From CAVVUC01 sp963751395 (GTDB lineage: Bacteria > Verrucomicrobiota > Verrucomicrobiia > Chthoniobacterales > Chthoniobacteraceae), in the NCBI GenBank assembly GCA_963751395.1, contig CAVVUC010000001.1:744001-808000 (forward strand): a stretch of DNA of 64,000 nucleotides. Direction: 5' to 3'. Under the pieces are notes generated by a model, which worked only from the letters and a program-made list of their open reading frames with translations, was not told the DNA's origin and searched no databases. How positions within the stretch are numbered: position 1 is the stretch's first letter; every line of letters starts with the position of its first letter. Made by a program: the position numbers and the translations under genes. Below are positions 27,680 through 35,697 of this stretch, piece after piece.

Positions 27680-27930
27680 AACATAAGGCGCACCCGGATT
27701 TTTGGTTTCACTACCGCCAGCTCCCGCCGTCTGCACGGACTTTGGCGGATAAGAATTTCGCTCTCCTAAAGGCCAATCCACGCCACGGATCTCTGCAACT
27801 CAAGAAAGTCGCGCTGGATGTCTATTCCGTAAGGGTGGGTCTAGAGTATCGTGCGCTGGCCTTCGATTTGGGAGAACATCTCGTCTGGTTTTGGATCGGG
27901 CATCATGATGAATATGACCGTTTGACTTAA
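27676..27930 (+). CDS. RelE/ParE-like toxin, probable CTG start
   Basis: From 27676 the frame reads KHKAHPDFWFHYRQLPPSAR, then ADKNFALLKANPRHGSLQLK and VRVGLEYRALAFDLGEHLVW, ending HDEYDRLT. This is a full-length RelE/ParE-like toxin fold of about 84 residues. The codon at the expected start, overlapping the antitoxin stop, is CTG; the first conventional alternative (TTG 27742) would remove the first 22 conserved residues. I therefore place the start at 27676. The toxin would target ribosome-bound mRNA or gyrase depending on subfamily. Its stop overlaps that of the DUF5615 toxin gene on the other strand. Confidence 0.72.
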   Translation: MKHKAHPDFWFHYRQLPPSARTLADKNFALLKANPRHGSLQLKKVALDVYSVRVGLEYRALAFDLGEHLVWFWIGHHDEYDRLT

Positions 27931-28246
27931 CCTCCCAATCTCCAGGCAACATCCCGACGGCGAAAACCGCTCATGAGCAAGGCGAGCAGGTGGGCGCATT
28001 CGGCCTGCCGGGTGCGGCGGCGGATGAGGATGATCAACCCGGGGTTGGGATGATCGGAAGCCAGGGCCAGAAAGTCGTCCCGGTTGCAAGTGATCAGAAA
28101 CAAGCCGCGCTCATGCGCGTGGCCGAGCACGTCCGCGTCCTTTGTCTTAACCGGCAATGCGTTGCGCAGTTCAATCACTTCATGGCCACGCTGACTCAAC
28201 ACTCAGCCACGTCTGTGGGGACATCGTGATCGAGGAGAAATTTCAC
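27927..28246 (-). CDS. DUF5615 PIN-like toxin, frameshifted
   Basis: Starting at GTG 28246 the frame reads KFLLDHDVPTDVAE, the typical N-terminus of DUF5615 PIN-like proteins with the catalytic Asp pair. It then hits a stop near 28200. The protein continues in the next frame as LSQRGHEVIELRNAL, then DADVLGHAHERGLFLITCN, ending WRLGG. A single-base change near 28203 explains it. The start overlaps the upstream DUF433 antitoxin stop by 4 bp (GTGA). PIN-like proteins are RNases in toxin-antitoxin pairs. Confidence 0.78.
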
Positions 28247-28458
28247 AAAGCCTCAGGGAGGCTCATTTGGCGGGCAACCAGGGCGTCGATTTCCGCCCTG
28301 TGATCCTCGTAGTAGGCGAGGCATTCATAGACTTGCGCCCGCGTGAGATCGGGAAAACTCCGCACGACATCATCCACGGAAGCTCCGTTCACAATCAACC
28401 CGACCACGTCATGCACTCCGATGCGGGTGCCCTCGACGATGGTGTTGCCCCCTCGCAC
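28243..28458 (-). CDS. DUF433 antitoxin
   Basis: The 71-residue protein has the DUF433 pattern VEGTRIGVHDVVGLIVNGA, then FPDLTRAQVYECLAYYEDH, a compact winged-helix-type DNA-binding fold found in antitoxins. It precedes and overlaps the DUF5615 toxin gene, the standard order. The N-terminus may begin a few codons upstream in the same frame (INLLGVRGG), but no ATG or GTG other than 28458 is available. Confidence 0.8.
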   Translation of the reverse strand: MRGGNTIVEGTRIGVHDVVGLIVNGASVDDVVRSFPDLTRAQVYECLAYYEDHRAEIDALVARQMSLPEAL

Positions 28459-28597
28459 ACCAAGCAGGTTGATTAGATAACGCTAAGCTGTGGCTGACAT
28501 CGGGTTCATGTTAACTCAACTGCGGTTCCCCGCAAATATGATTTTCCACTTGTGCGGGAATCGCCAGACTTATGACCGAGCCCTCTACTTTCGGCCG

Positions 28598-28656
28598 ATG
28601 CTGGCCGCAGGCACCGGCACGCTCCTCTCCCTCCGCCGCCGCAAGCGCGAGCAGCA
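28598..28656 (+). pseudogene. PEP-CTERM sorting tail, orphan relic 2
   Basis: The frame reads MLAAGTGTLLSLRRRKREQ, the hydrophobic stretch and Arg tail of a PEP-CTERM signal. The PEP motif and stop are lost. Over 57 bp it differs from the copy at 27325-27381 at four positions, and the last 24 bp are identical. Nothing else of a gene is recognisable between the DUF433 gene and hflX. Confidence 0.6.
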
Positions 28657-28716
28657 TCTTCTTTCTCCGAAACACGGAAGATGCGCCCGGGACGCGTGTC
28701 TGCTACATTGCCGCAG

Positions 28717-30018
28717 ATGTTTGAGATCAAACCCCGCGAAAAAATGGTCGAACGAGCGCTCTTGGTGGGCGCTTACACCGATCATTCGGAAAAAGAGGAG
28801 GCGCGCAATCTCCTCGATGAACTGGAGGAACTCGTCAATACGCTCGGCATTCCGGTCGTCGAGAAAATGCTCGTGCATCACCGCGAGCAGCACGCGCGTT
28901 TTTTGCTCGGCTCGGGCAAGGCGGAGGAGATCGCGGACGTCATCAAGAAGCACAACTGCGATGTCGTGATTTTTGACAACGAACTGACTCCGGCCCAGCA
29001 GCGAAACTGGGAGGAACTCACCGGCGTGACCGTTGCCGACCGGCACGAGATCATCCTCGATATTTTCGGGGCGCGGGCGCATACACGCGAGGCGCGGATT
29101 CAAGTCGATCTTGCACGGATGGAATACTCGCTGCCGCGGTTGACGCGGGCTTGGAGCCACCTCGGTCAGCAGGGCGGCGGCATCGGCGGCAAGGGCGAAG
29201 GCGAAAGCCAGCTCGAACAGGACAAGCGCAAGATTCGCGGCCAGATCGAGCGGCTCAAGCGCGAACTGGAAACCGTCCGGCGCGCCCGCGCGACGCAGCG
29301 CAAGGATCGCAAGCGCGCGCCGGTCCCGAACGCGGCGATCGTCGGCTATACAAACGTCGGCAAATCGTCGCTGCTGCGCCGGCTCACCGGTGCCGACGTG
29401 CTCGTGGAGAACAAACTTTTCGCCACGCTCGACACGACCACGCGCAAGATCGCTCTGCCGAACAAACAGCCGCTGCTTTTGACCGACACCGTCGGCTTCG
29501 TGCGGAAACTGCCGCATGAGCTGGTCGAGTCGTTCAACGCGACGCTCGAAGAAGCCGCGCTTTCCGATTTTCTGATCCATCTGCTCGACGCATCCGAGCC
29601 GCAGGTGATGGAGTTTTACAACACGACCATGCGCGTCCTTGCCGACCTTGATGCGGACATGAAACCGACGCTCGTTGTTTTCAACAAAACGGACAAAGTC
29701 GAAGATCCGTCGGTTCTGGTCGGCTTGCGCGGGCATTTTCCCGACGCCCTTTTCATCTCGGTGCGGACCGGCGCAGGAATCGACCGGCTCGTCGAGCGCA
29801 TCTCGGATTTCGTGAGCAAGGGAACGGTGACGGTGGAACTGCGCATCCCGGCGGTCCGCGCGGATTTGCTGGCGCGTCTGCATCGCGAGGGAACGCTCGG
29901 ACCCGTCAAGTATGAGGGCGACATCGCGCACCTCGTCGCCACGATTCCGAACCGCGCATTGGAGACATTCGCGCCCTTCCTCGCCGCAGCAGCGCCGGAG
30001 CCGGCTGCGGTCGTGTGA
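28717..30018 (+). CDS. hflX: Ribosome-associated GTPase HflX
   Basis: The 433-residue TRAFAC GTPase splits stalled or hibernating ribosomes. The HflX N-terminal domain shows LLGSGKAEEIADVIK and FDNELTPAQQRNWE, and a Gly-rich linker carries GQQGGGIGGKGEGESQLE. GTPase motifs are G1 GYTNVGKSS, G3 DTVGF and G4 NKTD. ATG 28717 (MFEIKPREK) is preferred over 28681 because family homology begins there. The gene lies alone between the toxin-antitoxin region and tRNA-Pro. Confidence 0.95.
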   Translation: MFEIKPREKMVERALLVGAYTDHSEKEEARNLLDELEELVNTLGIPVVEKMLVHHREQHARFLLGSGKAEEIADVIKKHNCDVVIFDNELTPAQQRNWEELTGVTVADRHEIILDIFGARAHTREARIQVDLARMEYSLPRLTRAWSHLGQQGGGIGGKGEGESQLEQDKRKIRGQIERLKRELETVRRARATQRKDRKRAPVPNAAIVGYTNVGKSSLLRRLTGADVLVENKLFATLDTTTRKIALPNKQPLLLTDTVGFVRKLPHELVESFNATLEEAALSDFLIHLLDASEPQVMEFYNTTMRVLADLDADMKPTLVVFNKTDKVEDPSVLVGLRGHFPDALFISVRTGAGIDRLVERISDFVSKGTVTVELRIPAVRADLLARLHREGTLGPVKYEGDIAHLVATIPNRALETFAPFLAAAAPEPAAVV

Positions 30019-30115
30019 GCTCGGGATTTGTTCAATCTGCTTTTGTTTAATCTGCTTGCCGGAATCGGAAAAGTAGGCGAATGATTCCGCCTTGCTCCGT
30101 TCGCGGAGTAACTTT

Positions 30116-30192
30116 CGGGCTGTGGCTCAGCTTGGTAGAGCGCTTCGTTCGGGACGAAGAGGCCGCGGGTTCGAATCCCGCCAGCCCGACCA
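30116..30192 (+). tRNA. tRNA-Pro (anticodon CGG)
   Basis: The cloverleaf is complete: acceptor cgggctg/cagcccg, D arm with ggctcagcttggtagagc, anticodon stem cttcg/cgaag with loop ttcggga (anticodon CGG), T arm gcggg-ttcgaat-cccgc, discriminator A and encoded CCA. It reads codon CCG. It ends 8 bp before the stop of convergent dgt. Confidence 0.96.
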
Positions 30193-30200
30193 TTTCCGCA

Positions 30201-31472
30201 TCAGGCAAGATCGGCGATCGATCCAAAATCGGGATCGAACAGACGCTTGTAAGTCCGCACCGCGAATCCGTCCGTCATGCCCGCGAGATGATCGCAAATC
30301 AGGCGGGCGCGTGCTTCCTTCGATGGCGCGTCGCACAACTGCTGTTCGGCGCGCAGATCGAGCAGGTGCATCTTCGGCGGGGTCTCCTGCAAATACTGCG
30401 CTTCGAACGTGTCGAAGATTCGACGCAGGATGTGATCCCCCTTGTGCTCCAGTTGCTGGAGCTGCGGCGAGCGGAAGAGCAGGTTGGTCGCCAGCTTTTT
30501 GTAAAAGGAGGCTTCTCGCTTGAACTCGGGGTCAATGACGAGATGGAAGCGATAACGGTTCGTTGTGCTGCTCAAGAGGTTGGTGTGTTCTTCGAGCCGG
30601 CAGGCGTTGATGAAATTCCCGATCTTCCGCCCAAATACCGCCTCGGTTTTTCGTTCGCGGATTGCTTTCAGGATTTGCTCCGCGTGCTCCGCCTCGCTGC
30701 CCTGTGCATGATCGGCAGCCCAGCGCTCCACATTTTCCAGCCGGATGAATCCGGCGGCGATGCCATCGACGAGATCGTTCAGCGAATAGGCTGTGTCGTC
30801 CGCCCAGTCCATGATCTGGCATTCGATGCTGCGGAAATCGTTGAGCGCCTTGCCGGGGGCGAGATCGCACGTTTTGCCGTCGAAGACAAAATCCACGAAT
30901 CGCTTCTGGTCGTCGTAGAGAAAATGATTCGGCGCTTCCGGCGTCTGGCTGCGAAGCGTTTTGTATTTCAAAATGCCGTCGAGAAAAGCGCGCGTTGGAT
31001 TCATGCCTTTGCGCTTTTGCCCGTCCGAATAAATCGTCTCCGTAATCATCCGCAGGCTTTGCGCGTTCCTCTCGAAGCCGCCGTACTCGCGCCGCATGAG
31101 CTGGTGCAACGTCCGCTCGCCCGCGTGACCGAACGGCGGATGGCCGAGGTCGTGCGCGAGGCAGACGCCTTCGACGAGGTCGGGATCGACGAAGAAATCG
31201 CGGGAGAGCGGCGAGCCGTCCTGAGTCTGGAGAAACTGGCAGATCGACCTTCCGATTTGCGCAACCTCGATCGAGTGCGTGAGCCGCGTGCGGTAGAAAT
31301 CGTATTCGCCCGAGAGGAAAACCTGCGTCTTCGCCTGCAAACGCCTGAACGCCGCCGTGTAGATGATCCGGTCGCGATCAATCTGAAACGGCTCGCGGTA
31401 TTCCGCAGGCTTCCGCGGGACGGGCCCGATCTGCTCGCAATCGAAGTCGTTGTAGAATTTGTTGTCCGGCAC
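30201..31472 (-). CDS. dgt: Deoxyguanosine triphosphate triphosphohydrolase-like protein
   Basis: HD-domain dNTPase of 423 residues hydrolyses dGTP (and often other dNTPs) to the nucleoside and triphosphate. Visible motifs are FQIDRDRIIYTAAFRRLQAK, His in RTRLTHSIEVAQIGR, and the HD pair in LAHDLGHPPFGHAGE. GTG 31472 (PDNKFYNDFDCEQ) is chosen. An upstream in-frame start at 31568 would read antisense through a higA relic and adds sequence unlike the family. Dgt-type enzymes can also act in phage defence, but nothing here points beyond nucleotide-pool control. Confidence 0.93.
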   Translation of the reverse strand: MPDNKFYNDFDCEQIGPVPRKPAEYREPFQIDRDRIIYTAAFRRLQAKTQVFLSGEYDFYRTRLTHSIEVAQIGRSICQFLQTQDGSPLSRDFFVDPDLVEGVCLAHDLGHPPFGHAGERTLHQLMRREYGGFERNAQSLRMITETIYSDGQKRKGMNPTRAFLDGILKYKTLRSQTPEAPNHFLYDDQKRFVDFVFDGKTCDLAPGKALNDFRSIECQIMDWADDTAYSLNDLVDGIAAGFIRLENVERWAADHAQGSEAEHAEQILKAIRERKTEAVFGRKIGNFINACRLEEHTNLLSSTTNRYRFHLVIDPEFKREASFYKKLATNLLFRSPQLQQLEHKGDHILRRIFDTFEAQYLQETPPKMHLLDLRAEQQLCDAPSKEARARLICDHLAGMTDGFAVRTYKRLFDPDFGSIADLA

Positions 31473-31517
31473 GCGCCTGTTCTTTACTCGTTGCCCGATC
31501 ACGACCAAAGTTCTTTC

Positions 31518-31724
31518 TCGCGCCGCGTCCCGCCGCGCCGCATCAATGAAATCGTGCATGGCAGGCACGCCATCACCACGGACACCGCGTTCCGCCTATC
31601 GCAATACTTCGGCAACAGCTTGCAGTTCTGGCTCAACCTCCAGGCCGATTACCAACTGCGACGCATGGAACGCGAAGGCGGGTTACCGAAGATCGCGCAC
31701 TGCACGCTGCTCGCCGCGGCATGA
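31518..31724 (+). pseudogene. higA: 5'-truncated HigA/VapI-type antitoxin relic
   Basis: The frame reads VPPRRINEIVHGRHAITTDT, then AFRLSQYFGNSLQFWLNLQA and DYQLRR, ending at a normal stop. This is the second half of the HTH and the C-terminus of a HigA/VapI antitoxin. The first helices are missing and no toxin gene adjoins. It lies just upstream of dgt on the opposite strand, so the dgt promoter probably sits inside it. Confidence 0.75.
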
Positions 31725-31842
31725 GCCGCCTTTGAAACTCGCGGGCGTGGGTTTGCGATTCGAGGAACTCGACACAGCGCAAGCCATTTAATATGACGAG
31801 CCTGCGGATGACTGCGCGCATCCTGATTCCAGCACCACATTT

Positions 31843-32727
31843 ATGCCCATCGACTACCAATCTCTTTTTGAGCGCCTGACCAAGCGTTACGGCGGGGCTA
31901 CCTCGGAAGCCTTGGAAAGTATTCTCTGTCCGGTGCTGATACCAATTCAGACGCTCGACAAGACCATCATCAGAATCGAAGGGCAGAAACACTACCGAGC
32001 AAGTTTCGCGATTGCGCTGGACAGCAACTGCGAAGACTTGGTTGCTCCGGGATGTACGGGCAAGTTTGTGCCGAAGGCTTACAAGGATGGCGGTGTTTGG
32101 CGTGAACTCGCGAAAGGTCGCATCCTCACTGTGGACAACGCAGCCCGTGTTGCCGAAGGGGAGGTTTACAGCGGCCCTGGTGGGAAGCAGTCTGAGATCG
32201 AGCGTGCTCTCGCCGAACTTTCATCTGACGATTTTTGGGAACTGGATCAGTATGGAGCATCCGCAAAAGTTTTAAGTGGTTTGGTGGAGTATTCATTGGT
32301 TCAAGTGCTGAAAGAAGCTGATTACAGCGTGCGCCGGATGCCGGCGGATATGGCCCAGCATATCGGTGGGTATGCCTACTTCGACTTTGAGGTCTCAAAG
32401 GCGGGTGTGACAAAGAAGCTGGAAGCAAAATCATTATGGGGCACGAATACCCGGTTCGCTCGTTTGATCCACAGCAAGGATCCAAGGAAGGGCTACCCAA
32501 CGAGCAGTTGCAAATTCGTCACTCAGGACTTTTTCGCCGTAAGCTTATTTCTCCGCACGGGCAGAATTCGCGACTTCGCGTTTGCGCGTTCCGTGCCGCA
32601 AGACGTCATGCCGTATGGCCTGCCGCGAGCTGGAAAGTATCCGGAGCATGTGAACCAGAACCCGACTTGCGAGATTGGCGACGGGAGATGGTTTCGCTCG
32701 CTGGATGAGGTTTGGAATCTGGCGTGA
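31843..32727 (+). CDS. Putative restriction endonuclease, PD-(D/E)XK type
   Basis: I do not recognise a named family for this 294-residue protein. The nuclease call rests on a motif about two-thirds along: Asp181 in YAYFDFEVSKAG followed 13 residues later by Glu194-Ala-Lys196 in KKLEAKSLWGTN, the D...ExK layout of PD-(D/E)XK nucleases. Context agrees, because it converges on a methyltransferase with a specificity-like domain. No helicase/translocase (HsdR) is encoded. Its last 122 bp overlap the 3' end of that methyltransferase gene on the other strand. Base composition looks slightly more AT-rich than the neighbours, consistent with transfer. Confidence 0.6.
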   Translation: MPIDYQSLFERLTKRYGGATSEALESILCPVLIPIQTLDKTIIRIEGQKHYRASFAIALDSNCEDLVAPGCTGKFVPKAYKDGGVWRELAKGRILTVDNAARVAEGEVYSGPGGKQSEIERALAELSSDDFWELDQYGASAKVLSGLVEYSLVQVLKEADYSVRRMPADMAQHIGGYAYFDFEVSKAGVTKKLEAKSLWGTNTRFARLIHSKDPRKGYPTSSCKFVTQDFFAVSLFLRTGRIRDFAFARSVPQDVMPYGLPRAGKYPEHVNQNPTCEIGDGRWFRSLDEVWNLA

Positions 32728-34957
32728 AGCTCATTTGCCGCCATGCCGCACCCGCGTCGCCGATGGCCTCGTTGAATATACTTCGAATGTTGTGAAGGTG
32801 CTCTTCAGCATCCGCGATAGCTCTCGCCTGGCGCTGGAGCTTAGGCAGGTCTGCTCGCTTGACCGGAAGGAGCACACTCGACAGGCACGACTCATTGATT
32901 GCCGGATAGGCGATGCCCACGTTGTTGCGCATCAATTGCGTTATGACGAACTGGGTTTTCAGTAAGTAGGCCAGAGTCAGCGAGTCAATGCCGGTTGGAC
33001 GCAATACCGCCAGCCCGGTGGTGCAGATCGAACCATCCTGATGCGGGCCAACAACCCCAACCGCTCCACGCTCAGGCCGGACTGTGGAAACGAGCACGTC
33101 ACCGGCCTTGACGAGTTTCCGCGCGCGGCTCGGCGTGGTTGAGGTTTCGATGCTGTTGGAATAGACGACACAGGTTTGTGAGTCGATGTCCGAGATTTCG
33201 ATGTAGTTGAATTGCTTGGCTCCCCAACGGCGCGGGTCGGCACGCTCGTCAACCAGCTCAGCAAGGTCGGAAACATAGAGGTCGCCGGCTGAGTTGCTGT
33301 TAAGGCGCTGTTCGACCTCCGTCGAAAGGGAGGCGTGATGTTGAGCGTCCCACCTTTCAAGGTTCTGCGCATTCTCCAGCCATCGCACGGAACTTGGCTT
33401 CGCTGGTTGCAAAGCAATTTCTTCGAGGATGAGTGGCAGGTCGCCTTCGCCTTGGACCACTTTGATGCGTTGATTCGCTTTCGTCGCAACGGTGAACCCA
33501 ATGTCCTTGCAAACCGCGAAAGCCGTCCGGTGCGATGCTCCATTCGCTTTGGCCTTCTTGCGAAGGTGAAGGATAGATGTCTTCGTCGTTGTGCCGGCAA
33601 CGCCGAAGGTCACGCTCGGCAGCGAGACGACGGAGCAAAGGTCAATGTCATTTGCGATTCCCCGCCGTAGGTCTTCAAACACCGCTTTGTTTGTCAGAAT
33701 ACTATCCGGGACAACTGCTATTAGTTGTCCGCCGGGAGCCAACCAGTCAAGATAGCGTTCCACGAATAGAATTTCCGAATCCACGCGTCCTGGGAAGCGG
33801 CGCGACCATTGCCTTGCGATCTTGTATTTAAGCAAGTCGTTACCTTGGAAACAGGCTCCGAACGGTGGATTGGTCAGAATGAGTTTGACCTTACCAACAA
33901 GGCTATCGGTCAGCTTGGCATCGGCACCAGTTCGTGCCAGGGAATTGGCAAGATGAAGCCTCGCCATCGGAAACCCAAACATCGCAAGGTTAGTCAGCGC
34001 GAGTCGCACCATTCGCTCGCTTTTGTCGATGCCGACTACGACGCGGCCCAGCATTGCTTTCAGCCATACCTCACGCTGCTTTGGCTCTTCCACTCGATCC
34101 CCAAGTTGATGCACGTATTCGGCAAGGAACGAAGCTACGCCGCATGACGGGTCGAGAACCAAGCCGAATTCCGCACAGCGCTTTGGATCGCGAATAGTCT
34201 CCAATTCAGAAGCCGACAGTCCATGAATCGCCAGGCCAACCATGAACCTCACGACTTCCGGTGGGGTCAGATATTGTCCAAGTTCCTTTTCATCAACGAA
34301 GGAGTCGGCGAGAAACTTTCCGAACACTTCGTTCAAGATATCGAAACCGGAAAAGTTGAACGAAGAAGTTTGTCGCTGTAGCGACTCGAAACATTCAATG
34401 AGTTCGGCAGCCAACTCATCTTCCTGCGGCTTCAGCCTTAGCTCGAAATCCCGGACATCCACGGTGTGGGCGAGAGATTCGGGCAAGCTCACATGAATCT
34501 TGTCATCCACGAAAGTTTTCAGGGCTGCGGCCAAACCGTGCTCGATGCCGGCAACTGTCTGTCGTGAAATGCCGCCGCGTCCACTCCTCATCCCTTCGAC
34601 GTGAGCAAAGAGCAGTTTTGAAAGTTCGTCTAACGCCTGACTGCGGGAGGACAGATGGGCGCGCTTGTGGAGAATCTCGCGGATGGACTTCAACGTAGCG
34701 TCCACCGCTTCGGTAATCATGGGGTGGTGAGGCGTCACCCGGTAGCGCGGCGGGTCTTCCCTCAGCACGGAAGTCTGACTCTCAAACTCCGAATAAATCC
34801 TCCTCAGTTTGGCTTCGTATGCTGGCCGAGGTTTTGCCGCTCCATTCATCCATCGCTGAACTGACACAGGCGAAGCCTTCAGTTGAACGGCGAGCAATTG
34901 TGCATCGCCAGCGTGCGCGTCCAAGACCGCCTTGAGGACTTTCTCGATTGGTTCCAT
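32606..34957 (-). CDS. Fused HTH - N6-adenine methyltransferase - HsdS-like specificity protein
   Basis: ATG 34957 (MEPIEKVLKAVLD) gives 783 residues. Regions in order: an HTH-like segment (about 15-50, LLAVQLKASPVSVQRWMNGA), a helical region, then an HsdM-type methyltransferase. The latter has GQYLTPPEVVRFMV (227-240), SAM motif LDPSCGVASF (268-277) and catalytic NPPFGACF (363-370). A C-terminal target-recognition-like domain runs from about 560 to 760, with KQFNYIEISDID, VSTVRPERGAVGVV and GIAYPAINES as in HsdS halves. It thus combines M and S functions. The last 40 residues are encoded antisense to the putative nuclease. It probably protects sites cut by that nuclease. Confidence 0.85.
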   Translation of the reverse strand: MEPIEKVLKAVLDAHAGDAQLLAVQLKASPVSVQRWMNGAAKPRPAYEAKLRRIYSEFESQTSVLREDPPRYRVTPHHPMITEAVDATLKSIREILHKRAHLSSRSQALDELSKLLFAHVEGMRSGRGGISRQTVAGIEHGLAAALKTFVDDKIHVSLPESLAHTVDVRDFELRLKPQEDELAAELIECFESLQRQTSSFNFSGFDILNEVFGKFLADSFVDEKELGQYLTPPEVVRFMVGLAIHGLSASELETIRDPKRCAEFGLVLDPSCGVASFLAEYVHQLGDRVEEPKQREVWLKAMLGRVVVGIDKSERMVRLALTNLAMFGFPMARLHLANSLARTGADAKLTDSLVGKVKLILTNPPFGACFQGNDLLKYKIARQWSRRFPGRVDSEILFVERYLDWLAPGGQLIAVVPDSILTNKAVFEDLRRGIANDIDLCSVVSLPSVTFGVAGTTTKTSILHLRKKAKANGASHRTAFAVCKDIGFTVATKANQRIKVVQGEGDLPLILEEIALQPAKPSSVRWLENAQNLERWDAQHHASLSTEVEQRLNSNSAGDLYVSDLAELVDERADPRRWGAKQFNYIEISDIDSQTCVVYSNSIETSTTPSRARKLVKAGDVLVSTVRPERGAVGVVGPHQDGSICTTGLAVLRPTGIDSLTLAYLLKTQFVITQLMRNNVGIAYPAINESCLSSVLLPVKRADLPKLQRQARAIADAEEHLHNIRSIFNEAIGDAGAAWRQMSFTPDSKPHPASETISRRQSRKSGSGSHAPDTFQLAAGHTA

Positions 34958-35065
34958 GTGAAGATGTTGTATTGGAATATCGAGAAGTGTCCACGAAAAA
35001 CTACACGCCGTGTAGGATTGTGTTCTAAACATCTGGAAGCCGAATAAAGTCAGGCGATCAGCCTT

Positions 35066-35181
35066 TGAACCTCGCTCATTTTTCCGGTGCAGCGGAGCAA
35101 GGCGCAGATACTTCTGGCGGAACGCCAGCATTGCAGCAGTGGCTTACCCGGCTTTACGTGTCCATGTTTGAGATCCTGAAC
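35066..35181. repeat. ~116 bp direct repeat, copy A
   Basis: Copy A runs from tgaacctcgctcattttt to gtttgagatcctgaa and aligns with copy B at 36040-36148 at about three positions in four. Both ends are nearly identical and the middle is more diverged. It fills most of the 307-bp gap between the methyltransferase and vapC genes. Confidence 0.75.
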
Positions 35182-35184
35182 AAT

Positions 35185-35268
35185 CCGCGCGTTCGGAACG
35201 ACTGTGTTGAGCCGAATGGCGTTCGCGATCGCCAGTTGGTGGGCATCGCCCTTTTTGCTTGGCGTCAT
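35185..35268 (-). pseudogene. Possible transposase C-terminal scrap
   Basis: The frame reads MTPSKKGDAHQLAIANAIRL, then NTVVPNARIVQDLKHGHV. The pattern K-G-D...IA..L/IR..T resembles the C-terminal helical part of REP-associated (Y1) transposases. It runs directly into repeat copy A, and no HUH motif or upstream part is present. The resemblance is weak, so the call is tentative. Confidence 0.3.
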
Positions 35269-35696
35269 AGGATTAGAAGGTTCTTGGATATAACTCGCGC
35301 CACGGCGGAAGCGGCAATTCCCTGGTCGAAGGTAACAAGGCGTCCGCTTTTCTCCACGGCGAGAGAGAGGAGGTAAAGGTCGGTGAGGGTTCTGGATGAG
35401 AGGATGCGGTCATGGTCGAACCGGGTCGCATCGAGGATCGAGATGTTGTCGGGCCAGAAGGTGTGTTTGGTCCCGGCGGTGAAGGTTTGGAGCAGGGTCA
35501 CGAGTTCTGCGACGGTGAACTGCCGGGCTTTGCTGTAGTTGGGCGAGGCCATGATGCGCACGACCCCATTTTCGGTCAGCGGGCAACTTGCCCACTGTGG
35601 CTGATCCTTCCTCCACCAGGCGTGGGCGCGGGCATGAAAGGCATGGTCCTGATCCAACAGCGCGATGAGCACGTTGATGTCCAGCAAGGAGCGCAT
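35265..35696 (-). CDS. vapC: VapC-type PIN-domain toxin
   Basis: The 143-residue PIN RNase begins at ATG 35696 with the first catalytic Asp in MRSLLDINVLIALLDQDH. The middle acidic residues are in CPLTENGVVRIM, and late Asp residues appear in SRTLTDLYLLSLA and LVTFDQGI. The start lies 1 bp after the vapB stop. VapC toxins cleave tRNA or rRNA. The gene pair lies between the two direct-repeat copies at 35066 and 36040. Confidence 0.92.
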   Translation of the reverse strand: MRSLLDINVLIALLDQDHAFHARAHAWWRKDQPQWASCPLTENGVVRIMASPNYSKARQFTVAELVTLLQTFTAGTKHTFWPDNISILDATRFDHDRILSSRTLTDLYLLSLAVEKSGRLVTFDQGIAASAVARVISKNLLIL

Positions 35697-35697
35697 G

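Noticed and set aside
30201..35131. A phage-defence island including Dgt as a dNTPase effector.
   Set aside because: Dgt looks like the ordinary housekeeping form, has no coupled partner, and is separated from the RM-like pair by a relic.
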